From Acidobacteriota bacterium (lineage in GTDB: Bacteria > Acidobacteriota > Blastocatellia > Pyrinomonadales > Pyrinomonadaceae), in the NCBI GenBank assembly GCA_023436495.1, contig JAEZIT010000045.1, positions 1-61,617 on the forward strand: 61,617 nucleotides of DNA, in the 5' to 3' direction. Of this stretch, positions 8,745 to 17,725 are shown in pieces. A program made the translations under genes and the position numbers. The notes below the pieces were generated by a model, which ran no database searches, was not told the DNA's origin, and saw only the letters and a program-made list of their open reading frames with translations. Every line of letters starts with the position of its first letter. The stretch's first letter is position 1.

Positions 8745-10769
8745 TTACCAGATCATGCAGGCATTCTCGCGGACCATCGGCTGGCCGGATTTGCAGCCGA
8801 AAGCCTTTGCGAACTGCGGCATGTTTGATAGCGGGCCGTTCACGCGCCATTTCGGCAGCGAGTGGACGTTGCTCTTGACCTGCTGGCGTTCTGCCTCGGG
8901 TGTATATTTGCCGGCCCAAACCTGAGCCCATCCGAGGAAGAACCGCTGCTCGGGCGTAAATCCGTCGATATCTGCCGGACGCGGTTTGCCTTCAAGCGAC
9001 TTCATGAAAGCGTCATACGCGACGGTCAATCCCGCAAAATCGCCAATGTTTTCTCCGAGCGTAAGCTTGCCGTCGATAAATAATCCCCGCTGAACTTCAT
9101 ATTCGTTGAACTGCTTGACGACACACGCCGCGCGCTCTTCGAATTTCGAGCGGTCATCGGACGTCCACCACATTTTCAAGTTGCCGTTGGCGTCGAAGCG
9201 GCTGCCCTGGTCGTCAAAACCGTGCGTGATCTCGTGGCCGATCACTCCGCCGATTGCGCCGTAATTGATCGCATCATCCGCATCGAAATTAAAAAATGGC
9301 GGCTGTAGAATGCCGGCAGGGAAAGTGATGACATTATCGACAGGCGAATACGACGCGTTTACCGTCGGCGGCGTGAAACCCCACCGCGTTCGGTCGCGCG
9401 GTTTCCCGAGATCCTCGAAATTTCTTTTTATCTGGAACTGGTTCGCGCGGATCATATTCCCGGCATACGATCTCCTATCTATCGAAAGGCCTTTATAACC
9501 GCGAAGGACATCCGGATAGCCGATCTTACGCTTGAACGTAGCGAGTTTCGCTTGTGCCTGCTTCTTGGTATCGGCGCTCATCCAGTCCAGGTCGTCTACG
9601 CGGTCTTTCATCGCGAACATCAGGTTATCGATAAGTTCATTCATTCTCGCCTTTGCGGCGGGCGTAAACGCGATCTTGGCATACTCCATTCCCAAAGCTT
9701 CGCCCAGGTTGCGGTCCGTCGCCTGCACACAGCGCTTCCACCGCGGCTGCTGCTCCTTCTGGCCGCTCATATAAGTACTGTAAAACGCGAAATTCTCGTC
9801 GGCGAATCTTTTGGGAAGCGACGGAGCCACCGAATTGACAGTCATCCAGGTCAGGTACGTCTTCCAATCGTCGATCGAAACGTCCTTTAGCATACCGTTG
9901 ACTTCCTTAAAGAAACCGACCGGAGCCAGATTCAGTTCCCGTTCGGGCGCTATGCCGCGCGCCGACATATATGCTGACCAGGAAAGTTCAGGCGTAATGG
10001 CCTGTGCTGCCGCAAGTTCGATCTTGTTGTAGCGATTATCCGGATTACGCATTTCGACGGGAGTCAGCGAAGCGTTTGCGAGCCTCGTTTGGATCGCCAC
10101 GACAACGGCAGCCTTCTTCGCTGCCGCATCCGGCGTGTCTCCGAGCAGTTTGAACATATTTGCGGCGTATTCTACGAATTTTTGCCGCGTCTCGACCGAT
10201 TTTGGATCATCCTTGGTGTAGTAATCGCGGTTCGGAAGGCTCAGGCCGCCTTGGCTCGCATTGATGATCACAAGGTTCGAATCCTTCAGGTCAGGCCCGG
10301 CGCCGAAGCCGAATACAGCAGGCAAGCCCTCGTTATGCATTGCACCGATCCGCCGGACGACGTCGTTGTGGGTCTTGATCGCGGCGATCGCCTTGAGAAA
10401 AGGCTTGATCGGATTAGTACCGGCCTTTTCGATCGCGGCCTCGTCCATGCAGGACGCGTAAAAATCGCCGATCAATTGAGTGTCGCTGCCAGGTGCGGCC
10501 TTGGATTTGGCTGCGTTTTCCAGCACCGTCCGCAGAATGGAATTATTATTGTCGGCGAGAAGGTTAAATGTACCCCACCGCGATTCGGAAGCCGGGATCT
10601 CCGTACTCTTGAGCCATGTGCCGTTAGCGTATTGATAAAAATCGATGCACGCATCGGCGGTGGTGTCCATGTTCTTCGTGTCGTATCCCTTGCTCTGGCC
10701 GAAAACGGCGATGGCTAGACATAAAATAGCCAACATGCCGATAAGCGATCGAAATGCTGTCTTTCGCAT
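8745..10769 (-). CDS. M13 family (neprilysin-like) zinc metallopeptidase
   Basis: 674 residues with a clear signal peptide (MRKTAFRSLIGMLAILCLAIAVFGQ). The zinc site HEITH starts at about residue 512 in the context VIGHEITHGFDDQGSRFD. The third ligand and supporting residues are in GENIGDFAGL. The substrate-binding motif NASYSP (family NAFY) and the typical C-terminal Cys-x-x-Trp (CMIW) are present. Length is normal for bacterial M13 enzymes, which are exported peptidases cutting oligopeptides on the amino side of hydrophobic residues. It is flanked by its own terminator and by a gap upstream, so it is probably transcribed alone. Confidence 0.95.
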   Translation of the reverse strand: MRKTAFRSLIGMLAILCLAIAVFGQSKGYDTKNMDTTADACIDFYQYANGTWLKSTEIPASESRWGTFNLLADNNNSILRTVLENAAKSKAAPGSDTQLIGDFYASCMDEAAIEKAGTNPIKPFLKAIAAIKTHNDVVRRIGAMHNEGLPAVFGFGAGPDLKDSNLVIINASQGGLSLPNRDYYTKDDPKSVETRQKFVEYAANMFKLLGDTPDAAAKKAAVVVAIQTRLANASLTPVEMRNPDNRYNKIELAAAQAITPELSWSAYMSARGIAPERELNLAPVGFFKEVNGMLKDVSIDDWKTYLTWMTVNSVAPSLPKRFADENFAFYSTYMSGQKEQQPRWKRCVQATDRNLGEALGMEYAKIAFTPAAKARMNELIDNLMFAMKDRVDDLDWMSADTKKQAQAKLATFKRKIGYPDVLRGYKGLSIDRRSYAGNMIRANQFQIKRNFEDLGKPRDRTRWGFTPPTVNASYSPVDNVITFPAGILQPPFFNFDADDAINYGAIGGVIGHEITHGFDDQGSRFDANGNLKMWWTSDDRSKFEERAACVVKQFNEYEVQRGLFIDGKLTLGENIGDFAGLTVAYDAFMKSLEGKPRPADIDGFTPEQRFFLGWAQVWAGKYTPEAERQQVKSNVHSLPKWRVNGPLSNMPQFAKAFGCKSGQPMVRENACMIW

Positions 10770-10869
10770 AAAATACTCCTTTATACCGGGTTGGATTCGT
10801 ATGGATATACTTAGACCTAGTTTAACGGCAAACGCACGATGTTAAAAGCGGGGAACTACGGGAGTACGT

Positions 10870-11616
10870 CTAGATGACGGGAATGAAATGTTCTTTCACC
10901 TTTTCCCGCAGTGTTCGCGCAAGTGCCTTGCGGTCCGTGCTCAGCACCGGTTCATCGCCGAATGTGACCGTTGCCGTGTACGAGGATATCGTAAACAATC
11001 GGAAAAGATGCGCCATAAAGCTTATGTCTTCCCACCAGCAGACCATCTTGCTTGCGGGCTCCTCGCCTTCCGGCGTGCGATAGCTGATCGAAGCATACGA
11101 AACCGGCACGTCGGTTCGCGCGGCAAATTCAAGGAATGACGAGTTGAACGGCAAGACGTCGTCTCCCTTTGTGCTCGTGCCTTCAGGGAAAACTATCACT
11201 CCTTCGCCGTCACTTAGGCGTCGTACGATCTCCGAACCGGCCCGCGGTATGTCCCGGCGATTCTGCCGATCGATAAAAACGACTCCCATGTCCCGAACGA
11301 TGCGGCCGGCGAGGAACCACTCCTGGATCTCGGCTTTCGCAACGAAAACCCCCGTAACGACCGAACGGAGTGCTGCAATGTCCGTGTATCCAAGGTGATT
11401 GCTGACCAAAAAGAACGGTGGCTTTGGCGGTGTGCCAACAACTTCGACCGACATTCCGGAGATTATTGCAAAGCCCCGCGTCCAGAAATGAAACGCGAGT
11501 TGCCGCCAAAATTGCTTATTGGGAATTACGAACGAACCGGCGAACCAGGCGGAATAGAGGACGAGGGTCAGTATTACGAACAAAAAAAGCCTGATCGATG
11601 CTCGGATGTATTTCAT
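10870..11616 (-). CDS. 1-acyl-sn-glycerol-3-phosphate acyltransferase (PlsC-like)
   Basis: 248 residues. An N-terminal membrane segment (about 8-28) precedes the acyltransferase blocks: NHLGYTD (the H-x4-D catalytic motif), GVVFIDRQNRRD, and VIVFPEGTSTKGDDVLPF (the acceptor-binding PEGT block). Family role: transfer of an acyl chain to lysophosphatidic acid or a related lysolipid at the inner membrane. The start codon overlaps the stop of the upstream TonB-like gene by four bases (ATGA), so the two are translationally coupled within an HD-hydrolase / TonB-like / acyltransferase operon. Whether it is the housekeeping plsC or an accessory lysophospholipid acyltransferase cannot be told. Confidence 0.88.
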   Translation of the reverse strand: MKYIRASIRLFLFVILTLVLYSAWFAGSFVIPNKQFWRQLAFHFWTRGFAIISGMSVEVVGTPPKPPFFLVSNHLGYTDIAALRSVVTGVFVAKAEIQEWFLAGRIVRDMGVVFIDRQNRRDIPRAGSEIVRRLSDGEGVIVFPEGTSTKGDDVLPFNSSFLEFAARTDVPVSYASISYRTPEGEEPASKMVCWWEDISFMAHLFRLFTISSYTATVTFGDEPVLSTDRKALARTLREKVKEHFIPVI

Positions 11617-12491
11617 TGTTGGCTGCTGCCGGTTTTTTCGACCTTTCTGAAATTGTACCGCAGCAAAACACGCATCGGCAAAGCCTTGCCATTACGCTCA
11701 GCCGGCCGCCAGGTCATAGCGTGTACCGTTCGCACTGCCGATTCGTCCAGTCCGAACCCTGCCCATCGAACTACGTCTGTCCTTGTGAGCCTGCCGTGGT
11801 CATCAATGTCGACTTCGATCTCGACCGTACCCGCAACGTCGTACAGATACGCGGTGTCGGTGTATTCCGGTTTTATCCTAAGATACGGTACAGGAGGCCG
11901 AAAATTCTTCGCTGCCGGACTGCCTTCGACCGGCATTTCCTCGAGATCCCGCGGTCTTGGATCGTCAATCTCGGACTTCATTGCTACCGAGGCCTTTGCC
12001 GCGATTTCCGCTGCCAGCAAGCCGGCTGACGCGAACAATTCGGTCTGAGCCGCCGTTGCGGAATCGGCTTCAAAACGGTAAAGCTTCCAATCGACAAGAC
12101 GTCCGGTTCGTGAACTTATCAAATAAACGAATGCCGTCGCTTCGTAATAATGCGGCCTTGTTGATGAGCTTCGGCGCAGGGCCATCGTCCGCAGCAAAAT
12201 AAAGAAGTCGCAGCCAACCGTCGCTCCGATGCGCTTCGCCTCGTCCCGCGTCTGGTTAAATGGATTCTCGGGCACACCGGACCGGTACGCGGCTTCCGCC
12301 ATTGCTGCATCAATCAGTTTTGAATAAACACCCAGCTTGTCGCCGAGCGTGTTTGCAAACCTGAGTGACTGCGGGCTGTTTTCCGGCGTGATGATCGCCA
12401 GCCGCTGCGGGTGCACAGTCGCCGCAGATAGCAGCACAAAATACGCCGCGGCCGCGAACGTGGTTGCGATACGCTGTGTCAGCCTAACCAT
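11613..12491 (-). CDS. Exported protein with TonB C-terminal domain (energy-transducer type)
   Basis: 292 residues. An N-terminal hydrophobic segment (about 8-28) is followed by a roughly 150-residue domain of unknown type (LAIITPENSPQSLRFANTLGDKLGVYSKLIDAAM...). The C-terminal TonB/TonB-like fold (about 200-285) has the usual pattern AGTVEIEVDIDDHGRLTRTDVVRWAGFGLDESAVRTVHAMTWRPA...GKALPMRVLLRYNF. Such proteins are annotated as energy transducers, but this one lacks the long Pro-rich periplasmic linker and more resembles a periplasmic TonB-fold protein. It overlaps the upstream HD gene by 8 bases and the downstream acyltransferase by 4. Confidence 0.8.
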   Translation of the reverse strand: MVRLTQRIATTFAAAAYFVLLSAATVHPQRLAIITPENSPQSLRFANTLGDKLGVYSKLIDAAMAEAAYRSGVPENPFNQTRDEAKRIGATVGCDFFILLRTMALRRSSSTRPHYYEATAFVYLISSRTGRLVDWKLYRFEADSATAAQTELFASAGLLAAEIAAKASVAMKSEIDDPRPRDLEEMPVEGSPAAKNFRPPVPYLRIKPEYTDTAYLYDVAGTVEIEVDIDDHGRLTRTDVVRWAGFGLDESAVRTVHAMTWRPAERNGKALPMRVLLRYNFRKVEKTGSSQQ

Positions 12492-13764
12492 GATACAACT
12501 TCCCGATCTTGGCCTTCACCTCCGGCGGAAAACAGATACGGTGTATCCGGACGCCCTTTTGCAGCCCTCGAACGGCGGCACTGACTTCCGAGATCTCGCG
12601 GATCACTGGCCGAGAGAATCCGTCTTCTACGTAGATCATATTCTTCGGATCTTTCGAGTCGCGCGTATAAAAATGATAAGGAGCGTCACCGCCGTTGTCG
12701 TCAATGAAATAATACTCGGGGTCAAAGCCCGCATCACCTATGATCCGGCGAGCTGACGCGATGAATCCGCCGCGTTCGTCCTCCGGCATATCGAGATCGA
12801 ACGCCTTGAACAAACGGCGGTGCAGGAAACGTCCCGCCAGGTCCGCCAGCACCGCGTCGTCCGAATGCTGCCATTGCTTGATATGAAACAACACGTCCGA
12901 ATCGTCTATCTCCAAATGCTCCTTTAGCGACAATTTCCTGCCCGCAAGAACATTCTCGAACGCGGTCCCTGGCGAATGCCAGACGTTGCTGCCGCTGCGA
13001 TAAAGATCCATCGCCCGGCGCAGCAGCACACGCAGCACCGATTCCGCTGAACGCAGCGTGCGGTGAAAATAGACCTGGCGAAACATGTAGTAGCGTGCCT
13101 GGAGATAATCTTCGACCGCATAGATCCCGCGTGCCGAGACATATAAATGATCGTCCTGCTCGTTGATCTCGATCGATTTGATTATCCATTCGAGGTCGTA
13201 AATGCCGTACTTCGCGCCCGTCATTAGCGAATCGCGAAGCAGATAATCCATGCGGTCCACGTCGAGTTGCGACGAAACGAGCTGAGCCAGGGCCGTTGGC
13301 CGAAAATCGCCTCGGATGATCGACGCAACGCGTTCCGGAAGCTCTGACGAGAATTCACGCAGCAGCCTTCCTGCCTCAGTCTCAGCGCTAAGCATTGCCT
13401 CGACCGTAAAACTCTCGTGATGAAACCCTAGGATGGATTCGATCACGTGCGAAAACGCACCATGGCCGATGTCATGCAGCAGCGCGGCTGCGCGTACTGC
13501 GATCCGTTCGTCGCTGCCTATCTCATATGTGGATTGAAGTCGGTCCAGGATCCGGGTCGCCAAATGAAGAGCACCCAGCGAATGCGTGAAACGCGAATGC
13601 TCCGCCGCCTGGTAAGCGAAATGCGCAAGCCCGAGCTGCCGCACTCGCCGCAGCCGCTGAAATTCCGCCGAATCGATCAGCCGAACCAACAACCGGCCTT
13701 CTTCAGTGTCTGTTTCGACCCGAATTATGTTATGTACCGAATCGCGGTAAATTCTCTCAGTCAT
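12484..13764 (-). CDS. HD domain phosphohydrolase, SAMHD1/dGTPase-like
   Basis: 426 residues. The metal-binding set of the SAMHD1-like HD family is visible: H61 in RFTHSLG, H97-D98 in ALLHDIGHGAFSH, and an Asp in SQLDVDRMDYLLRD. Bacterial relatives hydrolyse dNTPs or related nucleotides, with a single-domain core of about 400-450 residues that fits here. The gene heads a tightly overlapping operon with a TonB-like protein and a PlsC-like acyltransferase. Cytosolic, with no signal peptide. The dNTPase activity is inferred from family; the exact substrate is not readable from the sequence. Confidence 0.9.
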   Translation of the reverse strand: MTERIYRDSVHNIIRVETDTEEGRLLVRLIDSAEFQRLRRVRQLGLAHFAYQAAEHSRFTHSLGALHLATRILDRLQSTYEIGSDERIAVRAAALLHDIGHGAFSHVIESILGFHHESFTVEAMLSAETEAGRLLREFSSELPERVASIIRGDFRPTALAQLVSSQLDVDRMDYLLRDSLMTGAKYGIYDLEWIIKSIEINEQDDHLYVSARGIYAVEDYLQARYYMFRQVYFHRTLRSAESVLRVLLRRAMDLYRSGSNVWHSPGTAFENVLAGRKLSLKEHLEIDDSDVLFHIKQWQHSDDAVLADLAGRFLHRRLFKAFDLDMPEDERGGFIASARRIIGDAGFDPEYYFIDDNGGDAPYHFYTRDSKDPKNMIYVEDGFSRPVIREISEVSAAVRGLQKGVRIHRICFPPEVKAKIGKLYHG

Positions 13765-14146
13765 TAGTTCTGTCCGGAACCGGAATCACTGGCCCGCCGC
13801 CGGAGATCGGACGCGTATTAGTCATGCGGACAGGCCGCTGACAACATTATAAGTAAGGACACTAACCTGAAACGGAGACGATGCATGACTGCAAATCTTC
13901 AAAAATTTGGATTTAACTCGATAATCCCGAATTCATTTAACAATTTCTTAACGGTAATTGTGCCGCGTTTATCTCGGAAACTCTACATAAATCAACAAAT
14001 TCTTTGGCTGAATGCTCTGAGCGATCGTTTGGCTTGCAAATTGCCTTATAAGCACGACATGGACGTTCTGTCCCTTTCTTTAGCCCCAAAGGCGAAAGCC
14101 ACACATATGGGACGATAAAGATATATTAGAAATTCAGGAGACAAAT
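13765..14146. other. Long divergent intergenic region upstream of the Oar-like receptor
   Basis: About 380 bases between the HD hydrolase and the first Oar-like receptor gene, noticeably more AT-rich than its flanks. A 77-codon open frame (13885-14118) lacks a good ribosome-binding site and a protein-like composition, so I treat the region as promoter plus an untranslated leader for the receptor. The receptor has a good ribosome-binding site (AGGAGA) just before its ATG. No confident -35/-10 pair was picked. Confidence 0.4.
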
Positions 14147-17100
14147 ATGCAAAGAACCATCAAGGTAATATCGATGTGTCTGCTGCTGTTCCTGGCCACA
14201 ACCGCAGCGTTTGGCCAAGAAACGGTTGGCAGCCTTGAGATTACTACGAGAGACTCTGCCGGAGCCTTGGTTCCGGGAGTGGCTGTTACCGTCACCAATG
14301 CGGAAGGAACAGCCGGTTTCCGGAGAACCGTGACAACCGATTCGTCGGGTTTCATCAGGGTTCCCCAAGTCCCGCCCGGCAACTATACCATCACCGCAGC
14401 TCCTACCGCAGGTTTTGCGGAGAGTAAAGTTACCGCCCGCGTTGAACTTGGCCGCGCTAGCCAGGTTTTCGTAGAAATGGGCGTAACTGCTAGTGAAATA
14501 ATTGACGTCACCGCTGGCGATACCGCTGTCGACACAACGAGCTCGGAAATTTCGAACTCGATCTCGGCCGCAAGGATCGAATCGCTTCCGAAAGGAAATA
14601 ACGTAACCAGCATTTTGAAAGTCGTCCCGGGCGTTCGCCCTGAGGCGCTTGCTGGCGGATTCACCATCGACGGTGCTTCCGGCGCTGAGAACACGTTCAT
14701 TATTGACGGTCAGGAAGTTACCAACTACCGCAATGCCGGTATCAACTCCAACAACAACGTTCCGTTTGGCCTCGTTCAGGAAGTTCAGGTCAAGTCGAGC
14801 GGTTTCAACGCTGAATACGGCGGTGCGACCGGCGGTGTGGTCAACGTTGTGACGAAAGGCGGAAGCAACCAGTTCCGTGGTGATTTCAGCATCCAGTTTG
14901 AACCTTCGAAGCTTCAGGGCGGCAACCGTCCGAGCCTCGTCAGGTTCACGGAAGGCTCGGTCAACCAGACGAACTATGTCCAGTACGTTGAGGAGATCAC
15001 TTCTCCGAAATCGCAATACCTGGAAACGTTCCCGTCGGCTAATCTGAGCGGTCCCATCCTTAAGGACAAAGTTTGGTTCTTCGGCAGCTATTCACCGCAG
15101 ATCCTGACGCAACGCATCAACACGCAGTTCCTCTCGAACGTTCGTCGTGACCTGAGAACGAACACGCGTGCTGACGAACTGTATGAATACAAGCGCATCA
15201 ACGAATATGCGTTTGGCCGTATCGACGCTGCTCCGTTCTCGAAGCTTCGTCTCACGGGTACCTACCTTTGGAACCCGCTCATTCAGGAAGGAGCTCCCCC
15301 GTTTGGCACATTGGCCATCGGCGGCGCTATTAACTGTCTGAACTTCGGTGGAAGCGTTGGCAATCTTTGCGGAAACGAACTGTCGAGGATCCAAGGCGGA
15401 CGCCAGACGTCGAATAACGTGACCTTTGCGGCAGTTTACACGCCGACCAGCAGCCTCGTTGGAACGTTCCGCTATTCGCGCGGCTTCCTTAACGAAAAGC
15501 TTGGCAACTACGGAAAGATCCAGGGTACGACTCGCTACATCTGCACCAACGGTTCGACGCCGACTGTTAACTGGGGTGCTGATAGTTGTATTCAGGGCAA
15601 CAATGACGCTGCCAACGATTACTCGGCAAAAGACGTTTCGGTCCGCACCAACTACGAAGGCGACCTTAGCTATCTCTTCAGCGGTGGTGGACGTCATGAA
15701 CTGAAGGGCGGTTACGCTCATCAGACGATCTATAACGACCTGCTCAAGAACGACACCCGACGTGTCTATCTTCAGTACGGTGTTCCGATCAACCAGAACT
15801 TCAACTGGAGCCACCTCGCTGTTCCGTCAGGACCGATCTGTGCTCTTTCTGCTCCGGATCCGGGCACTGGTGTCCGCACGCCGATCATCACCCCGGGCTG
15901 CGTACTTGGCCACGGCACGCTCTATCGCTACAGCGAACGCGGCGAAGGCAGCAACCTGAACCAGGCACTGTACATTCAGGACAAATGGCAGCCGTTCCGC
16001 CAGTTGACACTTAACCTCGGTGTCCGCATCGAGAAAGAATCGCTTCCGTCGTTTAACGGATACGATGCTCCCTTCAGCTTTGGCTGGGGTGATAAGATCG
16101 CTCCGCGTCTCGGCTTTGCTTATGACGTGTTTGGCGATGGCAAGACGAAGGTCTTCGGTAGCTACGGAAAATTCTATGACCGTCTGAAATTCAAGATGGC
16201 ACAGGGCTCGTTCGGTGGAAACTTCTACCGCACGGACTTCTTTGAGATCCTTCCGGGTGCCGGCAACTTCCGTAACGCATTTACCGTTCAGTCGATCCTC
16301 GGCAACTTTGACGATCGCATCGGCGGTTCTTGCGCACCGAACGGATTTATCGGAAGCGGCCTGAGCCGCTGCCAGAATGACTATCGCGTTGCTTCGAACG
16401 TTCCCGGTGTGGACATCGAAGTCGCGGGCGGCGTTGATACAGATCTTAAGCCGTACTCGCAGCGTGAATTCACCTTTGGTGCTGAACACGAGATCTTCAA
16501 CAACTTTGTTCTGAAGGGACGTTACACCAATAAGAAACTTCTCGAAACCGTTGAAGACGCAGGCGCGATCAGCGCAAGCGGTAGTGAAGTCTACATCACC
16601 GGTAACCCGGGACGCGGCCTTCACAGAGAGTTCCTCGAACAGTTCGGTTATGCAGAACCGTTCGCTTCGGCTCGCCGTGACTACAACGCTATCGAGGTTC
16701 AGTTGGATCGCCGTTTTGCGAACAACTACTACTTCAACCTGAACTACACCTACAGCCGTCTCCGCGGCAACTATTCGGGCTTGGCTAACTCTGACGAGGC
16801 TGGCCGTTCGGATCCGGGTGTAAACCGCAGCTTCGACCTTCCGCACATCGGCTTTGCCGCAGCGGGTGGTTCTGATTACGGCCCGCTTGCCACGGACAGG
16901 CCGCATGTGTTCAACGCATACGGTGGTTATGTCCTGGATTGGAAGGGCTCGTCGAACGAAACCGAATTCAGCGCATTCCAGACCTTCCAGTCGGGAACGC
17001 CGCAGTCGACGCTTGTTAGCTTCATCGTTCCGATCTTCTTGAACGGCCGCGGTGATATGGGTCGTACGCCGATGTTCTCACAGACGGACTTCAGCGTTTC

Positions 17101-17464
17101 GCACCGCTACAAGTTCGGCCGTGACAACCGTTTCGGTCTCGAAGCTATGCTCAACATTATCAACCTCTGGGATCAGAAGACCGTTACGGGCTTCTATACC
17201 ACGCAGAGCAACAAGTCGCTCTACAGCTTCCTGCCGTCCTACGGATATGGATGTGCTTCCGGCGATTACCCGTGCTTGCTTAACCGCTTTAACTCGGGTG
17301 CTCTGTACAACCAGATCGTTGCAAATATGACCACAAACAGCGCTCCGACCAGCGGCAGCAATCCGACGCCTGTCAATCTCAATGCGATTGATGCTCGTTA
17401 CGGAATGGACAATACTTGGCAGGGACCGCGCGGTGTTCGCTTTGGTTTCCGCTTCACCTTCTAA
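14147..17464 (+). CDS. Oar-like TonB-dependent receptor with N-terminal carboxypeptidase-regulatory domain
   Basis: 1105 residues. A signal peptide (cleavage after AFGQ) is followed by a carboxypeptidase-regulatory-like beta domain (about 24-105: GSLEITTRDSAGALVPGVAVTVTN...VPQVPPGNYTITA). A plug domain comes next (about 130-250: IESLPKGNNVTSILKVVPGV, GAENTFIIDGQEVTNYRN, VQVKSSGFNAEYGGATGGVVNVVTKGG), then a long outer-membrane barrel ending in GPRGVRFGFRFTF. A terminal Phe is typical of BAM substrates. Many copies per genome are usual in Acidobacteria. The codon use is strongly biased (AAC, TTC, CGT, GGT), suggesting high expression. It has a good ribosome-binding site and a strong terminator, so it is probably transcribed alone. 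Ligand unknown; it is not next to a hydrolase that would hint at one. Confidence 0.93.
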   Translation: MQRTIKVISMCLLLFLATTAAFGQETVGSLEITTRDSAGALVPGVAVTVTNAEGTAGFRRTVTTDSSGFIRVPQVPPGNYTITAAPTAGFAESKVTARVELGRASQVFVEMGVTASEIIDVTAGDTAVDTTSSEISNSISAARIESLPKGNNVTSILKVVPGVRPEALAGGFTIDGASGAENTFIIDGQEVTNYRNAGINSNNNVPFGLVQEVQVKSSGFNAEYGGATGGVVNVVTKGGSNQFRGDFSIQFEPSKLQGGNRPSLVRFTEGSVNQTNYVQYVEEITSPKSQYLETFPSANLSGPILKDKVWFFGSYSPQILTQRINTQFLSNVRRDLRTNTRADELYEYKRINEYAFGRIDAAPFSKLRLTGTYLWNPLIQEGAPPFGTLAIGGAINCLNFGGSVGNLCGNELSRIQGGRQTSNNVTFAAVYTPTSSLVGTFRYSRGFLNEKLGNYGKIQGTTRYICTNGSTPTVNWGADSCIQGNNDAANDYSAKDVSVRTNYEGDLSYLFSGGGRHELKGGYAHQTIYNDLLKNDTRRVYLQYGVPINQNFNWSHLAVPSGPICALSAPDPGTGVRTPIITPGCVLGHGTLYRYSERGEGSNLNQALYIQDKWQPFRQLTLNLGVRIEKESLPSFNGYDAPFSFGWGDKIAPRLGFAYDVFGDGKTKVFGSYGKFYDRLKFKMAQGSFGGNFYRTDFFEILPGAGNFRNAFTVQSILGNFDDRIGGSCAPNGFIGSGLSRCQNDYRVASNVPGVDIEVAGGVDTDLKPYSQREFTFGAEHEIFNNFVLKGRYTNKKLLETVEDAGAISASGSEVYITGNPGRGLHREFLEQFGYAEPFASARRDYNAIEVQLDRRFANNYYFNLNYTYSRLRGNYSGLANSDEAGRSDPGVNRSFDLPHIGFAAAGGSDYGPLATDRPHVFNAYGGYVLDWKGSSNETEFSAFQTFQSGTPQSTLVSFIVPIFLNGRGDMGRTPMFSQTDFSVSHRYKFGRDNRFGLEAMLNIINLWDQKTVTGFYTTQSNKSLYSFLPSYGYGCASGDYPCLLNRFNSGALYNQIVANMTTNSAPTSGSNPTPVNLNAIDARYGMDNTWQGPRGVRFGFRFTF

Positions 17465-17489
17465 TTGAAGGTTAGGTTTTACCTTTTAC

Positions 17490-17520
17490 GGCTCGCCGAT
17501 TTATCGGCGAGCCTTTTTTC
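17490..17520 (+). terminator. Strong rho-independent terminator after the Oar-like receptor
   Basis: Perfect 11-base arms GGCTCGCCGAT (17490-17500) and ATCGGCGAGCC (17503-17513) with a two-base loop, followed by six T. Confidence 0.92.
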
Positions 17521-17672
17521 GTTTACCACACCCATATTCTATTGCCAACTCGACATCTAAAGGCTCAGGATGCCAAAGCCATCCGATTGCCGGTCTTTAC
17601 CCCCACTATGAAGGCATTTGCAACGGTGAGCAGGACGTCGTCGGCTTAGGTTGTCGAATTATTCAAATCAAT

Positions 17673-17710
17673 AAAAAAGACCGCCCCGAAATGCAGGGGC
17701 GGCCTTTTTT
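17673..17710 (-). terminator. Rho-independent terminator for the TPR-protein gene, symmetric and possibly bidirectional
   Basis: Arms CCGCCCC (17681-17687) and GGGGCGG (17696-17702) are flanked by A runs on the left and T runs on the right, so either strand would give a U-tailed hairpin. It ends the minus-strand TPR gene and could back up the receptor terminator. Confidence 0.8.
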
Positions 17711-17725
17711 ATTTCAAGATTGGGT

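Noticed and set aside
10270..10295. GGTTCGAATCC-like bases resembling a tRNA T-arm
   Set aside because: Lies inside the M13 peptidase gene and no cloverleaf or anticodon arm can be built around it.
13885..14118. 77-codon open frame upstream of the Oar-like receptor
   Set aside because: No ribosome-binding site, unusual composition and no recognisable motif; better explained as leader DNA.
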